The notes under the pieces: generated by a model | The model's database searches: none | Told to the model about the DNA's origin: nothing | The model's input: the letters and a program-made list of their open reading frames with translations, nothing else | From: Limnanthes douglasii subsp. nivea | Lineage: Eukaryota; Streptophyta; Magnoliopsida; Brassicales; Limnanthaceae | Direction of reading: 5' to 3' | NCBI GenBank assembly: GCA_036936605.1 | Contig: JAUPFV010000003.1 | Span: 75,624,273-75,688,272 of the forward strand | Length of the DNA: 64,000 bases | Position numbers and translations under genes: made by a program | Shown here: one piece after another, positions 1-10,799 of the stretch | How positions within the stretch are numbered: position 1 is the stretch's first letter | How the letters are laid out: each line of letters opens with the position of its first letter

Positions 1-640
1 GGATGCCTCTAGAGGCACAGAAATTCTCCATGTCCTTATTATCAAATTGTGGCCCATTGTCTGTGGTTATCTTTCATGGAACCCCAAATATGTAGCAAAT
101 ATTAGATAAGATAAATTTTATAACATCTTTTAAAGTAGTTCTTGCCAGTGGGGCTACTTCTATCCACTTTGAGAAATAACCAATGGCAACAATGATGGTT
201 CTGCACCCTCTGGATGCCATAGGTAGAGGTCCCACCAGATCCAGCCCCCAACGAGAAAAAGGTACTACCTCAAAAATCGATTCCAAAGGGACAGCTGGGA
301 TATGAATTTCATTACCATATCTTTGGCATGGATCACACTTTTTCACCAATTCCTTCGCATCTTCCATTATGGAGGGCCAGTAGTATCCGGCCAACAAGAC
401 TCTTCGGGTTAAGGCTCTATAACCACGGTGTGCTGACCCTTCATCATCATGTAGTTCAGACAGCACTGTTTGGGACTCTTCAACTCCCAAACATCACAAA
501 AGAGGTCTACTGAAAGATTTTTTGTAAAGGACGTCTCTTATGATAAAAAATCCACGAGCCATATACTTCATTTTTCTTGCTACTACTTTTTCCGGAGGCA
601 AGATGCCATCTGAAATGTATTGAAGAAGAGGATATCTCCA
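1..640 (-). pseudogene. Integrase N-terminal part of Tat copy A
   Basis: 490-74 encodes the HHCC zinc-binding region (HRGYRALTRRVLLAGYYWPS, then CDPCQRYGNEIH) and the start of the catalytic core (RWGLDLVGPLP). The frame stops at a TGA at 76-74, where the full copy reads a Gln codon. Beyond it TTDNGPQF can still be read to the window edge. The rest of the integrase lies outside. Confidence 0.88.
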
Positions 641-1321
641 GTCTTTAGGTTGACTCACTTGTATATTTAAACTTTCCTCATTTTCCCTGCTCTGATTGAG
701 TTAAATGGATGGGCACTCTTGCACATGAATCCATGGGTAGGACTCAGAATATGCTATGGTTGCCAAGGAGTCTGCTAGCATGTTCTCTGTTCAGAGTATA
801 TGCTCATAGGTGATATCTTTAAAGTTAACTGCCACCTCTTTACGAACGAATAAATATTTAATTAACTGCTCCTTCTTGGCCTCAGATTGACCTTATGCAT
901 GATGGATAAGAAGTTGAGAATCACTCATTAACCTAACCCTTTTGGCTCCACAAATCAGGGCTAACTTCAAACGAGTTATAATAGATCCCAGCACCACAAC
1001 CCATAGTACTTGATCCACCATCAGTCCGGATAACCCATAATTTCTTAGCCTTTTCATCGGTAGCTTGTTTAGTACTCATGTCCGAATGGAACTCAACTAA
1101 GAAATCAGCAACAGACTTAGCCTTGATTGCAGTTCGAGGGGCAAAATCCATGTCACAGTCCTCTAATTCTATTGACCATTTGGTCATTCTACTTGATATG
1201 TCTGCCTTTTGAAGAATATTTTTCAATGGAAAAGACGTTCGGACAACAATAGAATGAGACTGAACGTAGGGCCTCATTTTTCTAGCAGCAATTACTAATG
1301 CCAGTGCTACCTTTTCAAGTT
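640..1321 (-). pseudogene. RNase H end and second (archaeal-type) RNase H of Tat copy A
   Basis: 1277-1080 holds the end of the first RNase H (KNILQKADISSRMTKWSIEL). The second RNase H starts with WVIRTDGGSSTMGCGAGI, the DGG signature of the archaeal-type domain that marks Tat elements. The frame then breaks near 950. Its remainder can be followed in other frames to about 640 (ADSLATIAYSESYPWIHV, then a TAA where the full copy has CAA). Confidence 0.85.
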
Positions 1322-2607
1322 TTAAATACTTTTTTCAACATCCATCAGGATTTTGCTGATGTAATATACCGTACGAGGGTAATTGTCCACCTCTCTCACT
1401 AGCACCGCACTTTTGGCACATTCGGAGACTGCTAAGTATATGTACAATGTTTCTCCATCAACAGGTTTAAACAGGGTTTTAGGGGAGGATAAATGCTTTT
1501 TTATTTCATCAAAGTACTGGTCGCACTGTGGAGACCAGTTGAATTCGTTGGCACCTTTTAAATTTTGGAAAAACGAGGCACACCTATCCGAGGACCTTGA
1601 GATAAAACGGTTTAAAGCAGCTAAACGCCCTTTCAATCTTTGTATTTCTTTAATATTCCGAGGAGGATCCATCTGCATTAAAGCATTAAGCTGGCCTGGA
1701 TAAGGTTTTATCCCTTTCTCACTTATCACATACCCCAAAAACGTTCCGGACTGCACTCTGAAAACACACTTTTTTTTATTTAATTTTAAATTAACTTTTA
1801 CCAAGTTAGCAAAAGTCTCTTGCTGATCTGCCAAATGTAACTTTTTTTCACACTCTTTACCATCATGTCATCAATGTAGACTTTCATGTTTCTTCCAATC
1901 AGATCAGCGAAAGCTTTGTTCACCAACCTCTGATAAGTAGCCCCAACATTCTTTAACCCAAAAGGCATCACCTTATAACAATGAAGGCCCCTATCAGTTA
2001 CAAAAGTACTATGTTCTTGGTCTTTTGGATCCACTTGAATATGATTATACCCGGACAAGGTATCCATGAAGGACAACAACTTGTTCCCAAATGTGGAGTC
2101 CACTAACTGATCAATCCGAGGAACTGGATATAGGTCTTTTGGGTAAGCCCTATTAAGGTTTGTGAATTCGATGCACATACACCACTTCCCATTTTTCCTT
2201 TTTACTAACACCGGATTAGCTGTCCATACAAGGTACTGGGATTCCTTTATGTGCCCCATTTTAGTAAGTCGGTCAACCTCTTGAACTATAACATCAGCTT
2301 TCTCTTTAGAAAAAGCTCTTGTCTTCTTCACAACGGGTGCTACATCTCTTCGAATGGATAGTTGGTGTGATATAACATATGCTGGAATCCCGGTTACATC
2401 ATCATTGCACCAAGCAAAAACATGCTGATGGTCTGTTAAAAAATATATCATTTTTCTCTTAAGTTCTGATGTCATCTTAGATCCGATCTTGACACTTCTT
2501 CCTTCAGCCAGAGAGTGAGTTTCAACCTTTTCAATTGGTATTAAAACACCATGGGTCTCTCTGGGGTCATCACTTTCACCCTCTCCCCCAGAGGGCCCCT
2601 CCAACTG
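1322..2607 (-). pseudogene. Reverse transcriptase and first RNase H of Tat copy A
   Basis: The RT runs from 2607 downward with AFSKEKADVIVQEVDRL, CIEFTNLNRAYPKDLYPVPR, FMDTLSGYNHIQVDP and the catalytic YIDDMM. A frameshift near 1850, at a T-rich run on the plus strand, separates it from ETFANLVKVNLKL through the thumb and connection region to the first RNase H (TLFKPVDGETLYIYLAVSEC). Apart from the frameshift the RT motifs are intact. The enzyme would copy the genomic RNA to DNA. Confidence 0.9.
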
Positions 2608-2610
2608 CTA
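2602..2610 (-). promoter_or_regulatory. Conserved UAG between protease and RT, leaky-stop context
   Basis: The minus strand reads TAG-CAG-TTG. The protease frame ends at TAG and the reverse transcriptase frame continues in the same phase directly after it. The full copy has TAG-CAA-TTT at the same protein position. Both fit UAG-CAR-YY, five of the six downstream positions of the UAG-CAR-YYA context known to allow readthrough in tobamoviruses. Recoding here is inference. Confidence 0.6.
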
Positions 2611-3615
2611 ATCTTCACTGATCCAAACTGCCCCCAAAGTTCTAGGGGCCAGTGCTGTTGTATAACATTCCCTTGATATCTTCTGACTACTCCAGACAAC
2701 TCTCACCTGTCCTTGCACAGCGTATTTCAAATATTGATGAACTGTTGAAGCCATAACATGCATTCTAGAGAGCCAAGACCTTCCCAAAATGGCATTATAG
2801 CATGTGGGACAATCCACCACAACAAAACGTATTCTAACCATCTTCTTAAATGGTCCCTTGCCCAACAAAACCTCTTTTTCGAACTCCCCAATTACGTCCG
2901 CAGAGCTTCCAGTGAAACCCACAATAGACCTGTTCGAACGTTGAATTACTGCTGGATTCTTCATTTGTTTGTAGGAAGTCAGAAAAAGAATATTGGTTAA
3001 GCTGTCAGTGTCCACCAAAAATCGTCTAATGTCATTGCCCCCAATGGATGCTCCTATCACCACAACATCTTCATGGGGACCAGCTATGTCTCTCAAATCA
3101 TCTTCATCAAAAACAATGAAGGGAAAAGGAATTTGCGATTGATAGGAGGTCATGCCTCCTTCTAATTGAGTAGCCAGGGTGTGAACATGTCCCTTCCTTG
3201 AAGAAGTGGTTGGTGCAGCCATAGTTCCCCCCCCCCCCCCAAATATAGTAAGTGACTCAAAATAGCTTATGAGCCCGGACACCGACTTGGTGTGTTTTGT
3301 GATAACGCCCACCTTATTCCGGGCTGGATCAAGATCCAAGTATTCTGACTCCACATCGAATCTTTCAATAATTACCAAGTGGGAATAGGCATTATCAGGC
3401 CTATTCCCACTTCTTCTTTGAACGTAAGCACCCAATTTTCCTCTTTCAATCAAATTTTGCACCTCTTGTTTCAAAGCGATGCAATATTCTGTGTTATGGC
3501 CAATATCATGATGATATTGACATAAAAAATTATTACAAATTTCCCTGGGAGATTGAAGCGCATCTGGCTTCTTGAAATGTACTTCGTCTTTTGTTTTGTC
3601 ATAAATAGTTGCCAC
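2611..3615 (-). pseudogene. gag C-terminus and aspartic protease of Tat copy A
   Basis: About 335 residues are open. Near the N-terminus is a zinc-knuckle-like CQYHHDIGHNTEYC motif that would bind RNA. About two thirds along is the retropepsin-like region, with FLVDTDS where the full copy has ILVDTGS, so the third residue of the catalytic DTG is changed to D and the protease is probably dead. The frame ends in the UAG at 2610-2608, which is shared with the full copy. A run of C residues near 3228-3240 stays in frame as a short glycine run. Confidence 0.85.
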
Positions 3616-4785
3616 ATTTTCTTTTAATTCAGCAAACCACTCCGGTTGAACCCAAGGCCCTCGTTTATTTCTGGATTGTTGGCTCTGAGCTGGTGCTAGG
3701 TGAGAATGAGCCTTGGCCCTGTTGGGACCCTGTCCGGCTTCTTTAGCCTTATACCCGGACTAATTTTGGTTCTATTTTGGTGCAGCTGGGGCCGATTTCA
3801 CTTGCCTACGCACCCTAGTCTTCTTCGTTTCATCCACATTGATTTTCTTTCACACCTGATTCAGTAAACTACCCCATGTCATGGCTTTCTTCCTGGTCAC
3901 TGAATCGGCCAAATTGCCAAGGTTCAGACCCTGTCTTAGAGAAGCTATTGCTACTTGTTCAAAGCAATCAACTAACCCATTCTTCGTGTTCACAAAGCGA
4001 ATTATATATTTTCAATGATTCATTTGGTTCTTGGGCACAATGGATAATAGTGTCTTCATTGCCCTTAACATCCTTACTTTCAAGAAACTGCCTTCGAAAG
4101 GCCACCCAAAAGGTATCAAAATTCTGGATGCAACCCTGAGGCAAGCTATTATACCATTTCAGAGCACTCCCCGTAAAGGATTGTGAGAATGCTCTATAAA
4201 GCAACTTATCATCATCGTCAAAATTCATTATAAAGTTTTTAAACTGCTCCAGATGATTATCTGAATCTTTACTCCCATCGTATTTTTCCATCTTTGTACT
4301 GTCAAACCTCTTAGGAAGGTTTCCGGACAGTATCTTGGAAGACAATGGAGATTGTCTCAAATTCCGGCCACGACTAAACACAGTATCTTCATTGGGAGTT
4401 GCAAAGATACCTGTTTATCATGAAAAGCGAAAGGATCCATCAACAGCTGGTCTATATGCCTCCGGCCATAGCTGTGGCTATGAGATGACCCTTTTCCTAG
4501 ATTTCTTTTCAATCTTCCATGCATGTCCCTCTTTTTTGAATACTTTATTACCAACTTTTGCTTCTTTTTAGACCTGCCTTCATCACTGCTGGATGACAGG
4601 GACTCTTCAACTCCATCTTCGTTTGAAGAGCTACTAGAAGATTTTGAATCTGAATCTGAGCTCTCCACCAGTTTAAACCGGTGAGACTTCTTTGAGCTAG
4701 AATGAGTCTTTTTAGTGCTAACATGGGTCTTTGCTGATGGGTCATGCTCCATTGGATTTTCAGTGTGGTAAACGGATGAAACTTT
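3616..4785 (-). pseudogene. gag of Tat copy A (frameshifted)
   Basis: The first part (4752-4357) is Ser/Lys-rich with an acidic-serine stretch. The capsid-like part (4381-3968) contains MEKYDGSKDSDNHLEQFKNF and ALKWYNSLPQG, the conserved plant retrotransposon gag region (PF03732 type). The two pieces are in different frames, with a 1-base loss near 4420 relative to the full copy, and a second frame break lies near 4000. Downstream the frame continues towards a CxxH-type zinc knuckle in the next ORF. In the element this protein would form the cytoplasmic particle around the RNA. Confidence 0.85.
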
Positions 4786-4938
4786 TTATTTTTCTTTCAA
4801 ACTCATTTCTACCCTTTTAGCAGCCCTCAAGGCTTCTATCTCAGCTTTCAACCTGTCTAGCTTTTCGATCGTATATTCATCGTTTTCTCCCACTACTTCT
4901 GCCAAATTTGGTGGCACTGCCTGCTCGTCCGGATTCAT
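4786..4938 (-). CDS. Short upstream ORF of Tat copy A, 50 aa
   Basis: A 50-codon ORF begins ATG-AAT-CCG-GAC and ends in TAA just before the gag reading frame. Its C-terminal half (DRLKAEIEALRAAKR) is a charged, leucine-spaced helix likely to form a coiled coil. The other Tat copy has the same ORF at 45595-45738 with the same start (MNPD), the same block ENDEYT and EIEALRA, and a TAA at the same place. Conservation of both protein and stop in two diverged copies suggests either a real small protein or a gag N-terminal segment separated by a recoded stop. No function is known. Confidence 0.6.
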   Translation of the reverse strand: MNPDEQAVPPNLAEVVGENDEYTIEKLDRLKAEIEALRAAKRVEMSLKEK

Positions 4939-4990
4939 CCAAACTGATTTTTCTTACTGGTTTTGAATGCTAGATTCAGACACCTTCTCC

Positions 4991-5007
4991 TCCCACTGTG
5001 GTCGCCA
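4991..5007 (-). other. Primer-binding site of copy A
   Basis: TGGCGACCACAGTGGGA lies 3 bases inside the LTR end on the minus strand. TGG is the complement of a tRNA CCA tail. The full copy has TGGAGACCACAGTGGG at the matching place. I cannot name the priming tRNA with certainty. Confidence 0.65.
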
Positions 5008-5010
5008 ATT

Positions 5011-5386
5011 TGTTGTGGATTATTTTCGACTGAGGGTAATTTTGTCAGGTGTTTTGTGGTATTACAAAGGTATTAAATGTTTGAGTGTTTTGCAGTCAGA
5101 GATTTAAGCTACATGGTTGTATTAAATGTTCATTACCCCCATTAATGAAAGTGGTTGGGTATTTATACCTTTAATTATGGGCCATATGGGCTTTCGGGTC
5201 AAACTTATGAAACCGGGTCGAATTCGAAAATCCATTAGTTTATTAAGCAGATTAGCAATTAGCTTAGTCAAAAGGTGATTAACTTTTAGTAATTTTGTCC
5301 AGTTCGGATGGTTCAGTGGGTGGCTTTTGTCTGAATTGCCCTTGTTCGGTCTCTATAGTGAGTGGTAAATATTTTCGGACTCATCA
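5011..5386 (-). repeat. 5' LTR of Tat copy A
   Basis: On the minus strand the repeat starts TGATGAGTCCG, the same first 11 bases as both LTRs of the full element at 44977, and ends in CA immediately before the primer-binding site. Length is 376 bp. The interior differs strongly from the other copy's LTRs, so the two copies belong to different subfamilies. The 5 bases outside the LTR (5387-5391, CCAAT on the plus strand) are the candidate target duplication, but the partner lies outside the window. Confidence 0.85.
5160..5167 (-). promoter_or_regulatory. TATA box in 5' LTR of copy A
   Basis: The minus strand reads TATAAATA inside GGTATAAATACCC, the same core and flank as the LTR TATA box of the other copy (45262-45270). 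It is the expected Pol II promoter for the genomic RNA. Confidence 0.7.
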
Positions 5387-5564
5387 CCAATGACTAATCA
5401 ACCAAATATTTTAAGATCAGTTGGGAAATCATATGGAGGATTAAATTGACGACATGATAGCTAAAACAAACACCACAGAGCAACAACTAGTAGTGTTTAG
5501 CAACATCTTCACAATTTTACGTAAGTAAAACTTAAAACTTAATCCACTAAAATGTTTATTTAGC

Positions 5565-6200
5565 GTTCGAGTAGGAATACTCTTGGGATACGTCATCAGT
5601 ATAAAGGGGATTGAAGCAGAGCAGGCGCAGTTATAGGCATTATTACAGTTGGATCACCCAAAAATATAAAAGAGGTTCAATACTTAACCGGGCGTCTTGC
5701 AGCTCGTTCCCGATTCATATCCCGAATGTCTGATAAAAGTCCTCCATTCTTTGAAATACTGAGGGGAGCTAAAAAATTTGTCGTGAGAAAAGACTACGGG
5801 AATGGTTTCACTGTATTAAATATTTATCTCACATGACCAGAAATCTTCTATGCACCAACGGTAAGCGAGCTCCCATATCTTTATCTATTTCTGTCTCTTT
5901 TTGCAGTTAGTGTCGTCCTCGTAAGAGAAACCTAGAGCATACAACGCCCAATATATTATACCACTACATCATTGGTCGATGCCGAGACCCGCTATTTAAA
6001 CCTAGAAAAACTCGCACTGGGATTGATGGTCGGCACCCTTATTTTAAGGGACACACAATCGTAGTTTGATCATATTTCCCCTGCGCAAGGTATTACAAAA
6101 GCTAGACATTTCGGGATGGCTTACCAAATGGTCTATTGAACTCTCAGAATATGACATCAAATTTGAACAATGTATCGAACTCAAATGACAAGTTTTCATT
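5565..6200 (+). pseudogene. RT thumb and RNase H remnant of degenerate Tat element
   Basis: In shifting frames one can read KNIKEVQYLTGRLAA, SRFISRMSDKSPPFFEILRGAKKF, SVVLVRE, YYTTTSLVDAETRYLNLEKLAL and WLTKWSIEL-like pieces. These match the RT-to-RNase H region of Tat elements (compare NIKEVQRLTGRLAALN in the full copy). The catalytic RT core is missing, apparently lost from the left. Confidence 0.75.
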
Positions 6201-6239
6201 GATTTCTTAACATAATTCTCCACACTTCACTCGGACAAG

Positions 6240-6720
6240 GGAGAAACCAATAATTCACCATCGGCGCACGAGATGGAGTGGGTATTGGAGGCCGATGGGG
6301 CCTCGAGTATGTCTCGAGAGGAGCTGGAATTGTAATTAAATTTTCCAACCGGGGAAGAAATCAGGGAAGCTATCCGCATTGGTTTCCAAGTCAATAACAA
6401 TGTGGCTGAGTATGAAGCATTCATTGGAGGAATGCGGCTAACTCATATATGTGGAGCCAAATTACTTTGTGTACGATCTGATTCATAGTTAGTTATTAAC
6501 CAAGAAACATGAACTTACAATTCGAAGCATGAGGGGATTCAGAGTTACATAGTGATATTAAAAGAATGTGAGGTTAGGTTTCAGGAAGTTCAGTACGAGC
6601 ATGTACCCCGCCTCGACAACTCCATAGCAGACGCTTTGGCTAAAACGGCAGCCTCCATGGAACACCCTTTAGTAATTTTACAGGAACATCCTAGAAATGA
6701 AAGATTTCTTCAACCAACGA
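6240..6720 (+). pseudogene. Archaeal-type RNase H remnant
   Basis: EWVLEADGASSMSRGAGIVIKF near 6270 corresponds to the DGG/DGA start of the second RNase H. From 6552 an open frame reads VRFQEVQYEHVPRLDNSIADALAKTAA, the conserved end of this domain (H-PR-N---D-LA). The piece between them is frameshifted. Confidence 0.8.
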
Positions 6721-6739
6721 CCATTTGTTCGATCAGCAG

Positions 6740-7690
6740 TGCCACTGATTGGAGGGACCCCTACTTACTTTACCTCAACCATCGGACATTACCCTTGGAC
6801 AAGGCGCTCGTTCGGCCCCTCCAGCTGCGTGCCACTAAATATTGTGTTTTGGACAATATTTTCTACATAAAAAGTGAAACCCAACCTTTGTTACGTTTTT
6901 TAGGGCAGGAAGAAGTTATCACAGTTCTTCGCAAAGTGCACTCAGACGATGCAAGAGCCCATTATGGCCACCGAAGCCACATCCGCCGAAATTTAATTGT
7001 AAGGTACTATTGTTCCAAACCGGCTGCAGATGCTAAGAAAATCATTCAATAGTGCCAGGTTTGTCAAAAATTTTCTAACGTCGGTCATCTTCCAAGTGAG
7101 ACGATGGTCGCCAATCCGATCCTTATCCTTTTGATAAATAGGGCACCAATCTGGTTGGGCCCTTACCAATGGCTATAGGCAAACGACATGTTCTGGTGGT
7201 TACAGTAGATTATATCACCAAGTGGGTTGAGGCCAAGGCGTTATCAAGAACTAGAGCTTAGGAATTTGAGACTTTATGCATCATTATATACTGACCCAAT
7301 TTAGCCTTCCATGTATTTGGATGATAAACAATGGACCCCAATTCCAGAATTCAGTGGTCTTTACATTTCGTAAGCACTACAATATTAATCAGCAATTCTC
7401 CACGCCATACTATCCTCAAGCGAACGGGCAGGTCGAGGTCATATATTATACTATTCTTGACGGTATCAAGAAAAAACAGGAAGGTGCAAAAGGAAGATGG
7501 TCGGACAAACTTTGAAAGGAGTTATGGGTTTATTGTACCACCCTATGCACAACCATAGGCGAGACCATTCGCCAACGTGTACGGATTGGAAGCTGTTTCC
7601 AGTAGAGATTATCATTCCAAGCCACATGATTGATAATTACTCTAAAGACTTGAATGAAAATGGTAGAGCAATCAATGTTCGCTTTCGCTA
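6740..7690 (+). pseudogene. Integrase remnant of degenerate Tat element
   Basis: The open frame to 7052 contains DWRDPYLLYL and the zinc-binding part (EVITVLRKVHSDDARAHYGHRS). A stop follows where the CxxC pair continues (CQVCQKF). The catalytic core can be read as APIWLGPLPMAIGKRHVLVVTVDYITKWVEAKAL in pieces, then NNGPQFQNSVVF and STPYYPQANGQVEV near 7330-7440, the D and E motif regions. It is interrupted many times and inactive. Confidence 0.85.
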
Positions 7691-7889
7691 TTAATAAAAT
7701 TATATCATCAAACAATATAATAAACTCATACTTTTTTTTTCTTCTGATGGCGCAGAGGTTTTTTTTAATGAGTCGTCTATTTATTTTCTTCATTAATAAA
7801 ATTGTATCTCTTTCTCTATTTTGATGTGTTTGTCTATGCTTATTCGTTGCAACTACGTGAATGGGTCATTGATCACGCCTATGGGCTAC

Positions 7890-9835
7890 ACAATGGGGGT
7901 ATATTGGGCCACATTTAGACACAGTTTAAAGGGCTAATTTTCCATGCCTTGTAAGGCTACGTAAGGGGTCATAATATGCCTAATACCGTATTATGGTATT
8001 ATTATGCAACAATATTGGCAGAGGTGGACTCCAACACTTCATCTTTTGGAACAAGGGTTGCATTAAGATGCCCATCTAGTATTTTCACTGCTGTTGCATC
8101 AACATTACCTTTAACTTTATCTGCATTCCCAACCTTCGCTTTTTCCTGTGAAGGCAGTAGCTTCTGATATTACCATAACTTCATATTGGGATTCAAAGCC
8201 ACCAGGTCTTCCAAAAGTGTTTGTTGATCTTTGGATCATACCGATGGAAACATACACGACTTGACGTTTCCTGCCCTCCAAATCTACCTCTGCTTATTTC
8301 AATAACTCGGCACGTTTCCGATTTTTTTTCCTGGAATATTTCCTAGGAATATCTTCAAACCGACCATTTCAAGGGTCAACCCAGCTATCTTTTCTATCTG
8401 TTCCTCCATCCTTCGAGCTTGACTTATATTTTGATCCATTAGTTTGGAGTCAGAGTGTCATTTTATGCACCAAATCGTTATTTTTGGAAGATAACATGGC
8501 AGTACTGCTCACTACCTCCAAACTATGCTTACCAATATAATCCTTCTTATCGCAAGTACCAATAAGTTGTCTATGTAAGTCATAATATTCTTTGTTGGCG
8601 TTGTCCAAATGCTGTTTCACAGATCCATAGACTATCTTAAATTGAGCCAGCTCTGTAGTCAAACTACGAACATATCCAAAGAACAATGGGTCCACCTTCC
8701 ACTTCACCATTATAAAACAATCCACTTGTGATATATGGCGATAGGTGAGAGCAAGTGAATTGTGATACATATATTCAAACCAAAAAATATTTATACTTAA
8801 TAAAAAAATAAGAAACCAATATGCACAGATACATACACATACATATCTCAATTTCCAATTACAATTGCCTCTGTAGAATCCCATTCATCGACATCGTATC
8901 GTAAAAGGCTATGGCAGGGAAATGGAAAAGTTGGTCCATCATTAGTTGCGAGGGTCTAGGCATCGCCAACTTCAAAGGAGGAAGGTCTTCTGCCATTTTA
9001 GCCCCTTCATCAACACCACTACTTTATCCCTTCTAGGGCATGCTATAGGGTCAAATGATGTTTATGAACGAAGATCCCGACCTAGCCCCATTCATAAAAA
9101 AAATCATGCGTTGGGACAATCTATCACGCAGAACCTTCGTCTTCCCCATCACCTCTTCAACGGTGCTAGGTCTCTCCACTTCTTCTTTCTTTCGGGCCTC
9201 GTCAATCACCATGACCTCAAACGTTTCACTCATAGGCTTAACCTGATTCGGTACTGAGGGCGTTACAGGTTCCACATCTCATACTCTCCCATCTACCTCA
9301 TCTTCATCAACTAACACCATCTTTCATTATGATAACGCACAACATTCACAGTAACTCTACTTTTATTTATCGGAGGACAATCATCCTCACTTTCTTTATC
9401 TTCTTCTCGGGGACGTACATTCCCTTCCTTTTGGATCTCTTCCTCCATAGATCGACTTGTTGCCTCCACTAATCCACGAGCCAACACCCCTTCATAATTT
9501 CCTCTCTTTTTCATGCGAAGAGGACAACTCGGTCACTTCTTGTGCCCTCCGACCTTGTGGCTCTAAAAGCACTGCATTATTCTGCTCTTCAAACCTTCTT
9601 TTCATCAATGCTCTCAGCCTTTCCATCGTTTTTTATTATCCACTTCCAACCGTAATCGTCACATCCTCTGGAACCGCATACCTAATCCTGAATTCCTCCA
9701 ATAACTCTTCAGTAAGATTGGAAGATATTTTAGTAATATACTCCTCGAGAAAAAAGTGCTCTCAAATTTTGAATCTTCGTTTTCAACAACCTTTTCTTTC
9801 TTCTTCTTATTTTTCTTTGGCACCATTGTTAAACT
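7890..9835 (-). pseudogene. Antisense gene remnant of degenerate Tat element
   Basis: A minus-strand start at about 9825 reads MVPKKNKKKKEKVV. After frame changes EELLEEFRIRYAVPEDVTITV can be read, comparable with the WGIPENVKIKIP block in the antisense gene of the full Tat element. Further pieces are 9514-9311 (Glu-rich), 9275-9051, and 8884-8450, which looks like a coiled coil (VRSLTTELAQFKIVYGSVKQHLDNANKEYYDLHRQL). The C-terminal piece near 8150-8000 reads EKAKVGNADKVKGN. Domain order (basic start, globular part, long coiled coil, charged tail) matches the antisense gene at 51694-54670. This is a similarity-by-layout call. Confidence 0.55.
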
Positions 9836-9849
9836 GACTACAATAATCC

Positions 9850-10472
9850 AACAACAGTCATGAGAGTTGGGTATTATCCAATTTACGGTGATTTACAAAG
9901 ATTTACTGGTAGGGTGGTTTTCCTACAAACAAACTCCCAAGAATACAAACCACATAAATTCCAAATATCATACCCTAAAACTACCCATGACCCCACACTA
10001 CAGACATTTCTAAGATTAATAAAAGTAGAAATATACCTTAAAAATCGAAGAACGTTTAAGAGGACAATAATCGGGAAAATTTCTCAATAGGTACACAAAT
10101 GGCAATTTTCTTCTCCATTTTTGTTTCCAATTACTTCACAATTGTGAAAAATGGTTATGATATACTAACCTTTTCTACTTCTACTAATTTTACACCTTGC
10201 GTGATGGAAATTCAACGATCATTACATATTTAATTAATGAACACGCTTCTCGAAAGTTTAAGTGCCGCGACCTATTTTCAAATATTGGTATCATAGTATC
10301 GTATTGTAAGAGACACGCGTCACAACAGCCACCATTACGCCACAAATTATTTTCAACATCATCACCACGCACGTATCATTATTCACACCTTTTAGCTCAA
10401 CGATTATTATTCCATTTAGCACCTACTACCACGTTACTCAATAGACTAGAGGGGAGCCGTGATGAGGTCGGT
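9850..10472 (+). other. No recognisable gene
   Basis: AT-rich sequence between the antisense-gene remnant and the hAT element. Open frames here (for example 9860-10090) show no family motif. It is probably the 3' internal region of the degenerate Tat element, by position only. Confidence 0.4.
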
Positions 10473-10480
10473 GATATCAG
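10473..10480. repeat. hAT target-site duplication, left copy
   Basis: GATATCAG, 8 bp, directly outside the left terminal inverted repeat; identical to 16565-16572. An 8-bp duplication is the hAT hallmark. Being perfect, it points to a fairly recent insertion. Confidence 0.95.
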
Positions 10481-10504
10481 TAGAGGTGTCAAACGGTTTG
10501 AACC
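10481..10504 (+). repeat. hAT left terminal inverted repeat
   Basis: Begins TAGAGGTGTCAAACGGTT, pairing with the right end at 16 of 18 positions. hAT transposases cut exactly at such ends. Confidence 0.9.
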
Positions 10505-10544
10505 AGCACCAACCCGCACCGTTTAAGTCTGAACCACGGGTTGC

Positions 10545-10690
10545 AGTCTCGGCGGGTTGCGGTCTCGGCGGGTTGCGGTCTCGGCGGGTTGCGGTCTCGG
10601 CGGGTTGCGGTCTCGGCGGGTTGCGGTCTCGGCGGGTTGCTCCTTATGCGGTCTCGGCGGGTTGCGGTCTCGGCGGGTTGCAGTCGTAAT
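10545..10690 (+). repeat. Left subterminal tandem array (16-bp unit, about 8 copies)
   Basis: Unit GCGGTCTCGGCGGGTT. Six units run without gap, then the spacer GCTCCTTAT, then two more, then GCAGTCGTAATGGGCCAGTT. Subterminal repeats are usual transposase binding sites in hAT elements. The right end carries the same array in the same orientation, spacer included. Confidence 0.9.
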
Positions 10691-10799
10691 GGGCCAGTTT
10701 CACAGTTAAACCGCCAGTTCAAACCACCAGACGAACCATTTAAGAGCCGTTTACCAGTTCAAACCATCAGCCAAACCATTTAACCATTTAAGAACCGTT

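Larger units (their letters stand above)
1..5386 (-). mobile_element. Tat-lineage Ty3/gypsy retrotransposon, copy A (5' part only)
   Basis: Read on the minus strand the order is 5' LTR, primer-binding site, short upstream ORF, gag, protease, reverse transcriptase, RNase H, a second (archaeal-type) RNase H, and the start of integrase. That order, with a second RNase H between the first RNase H and integrase, is diagnostic of the Tat lineage. The element runs off the left edge inside the integrase core, so its 3' LTR, any antisense gene and its target duplication cannot be seen. Coding parts are interrupted by frameshifts (near 4420, 4000 and 1850) and stops, so the copy is dead. It is clearly the same family as the full element at 44977-55590: the proteins align along their whole length, but the LTRs resemble each other only at the ends. 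Confidence 0.93.
5387..10472 (+). mobile_element. Old, degenerate Tat-type retrotransposon
   Basis: Fragments of RT/RNase H, a second RNase H and integrase follow each other on the plus strand from about 5565 to 7690. A broken antisense gene follows on the minus strand from about 9835 to 7890. This sense-pol then antisense-gene layout matches the full element at 44977-55590, so I join them as one element. No LTR is recognised. Its left side meets the 5' LTR of copy A at 5386 and its right side is interrupted by the hAT element at 10481. Every coding segment carries several stops and frame changes, so it is much older than either neighbour. Confidence 0.75.

Noticed and set aside
1383..1703. 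Plus-strand ORFs opposite the Tat RT and RNase H (also 46377-49700 minus)
   Set aside because: Shadows of the retroelement polyprotein on the other strand.
3228..3240. Long C run in Tat copy A as a frameshift site
   Set aside because: The frame is open on both sides without any shift; the run just encodes extra glycines.
10459..10783. Overlapping ORFs of 76-80 codons on both strands in the GC-rich array
   Set aside because: They only translate the 16-bp tandem unit in different frames; no start context or family similarity. It is a non-coding subterminal repeat.
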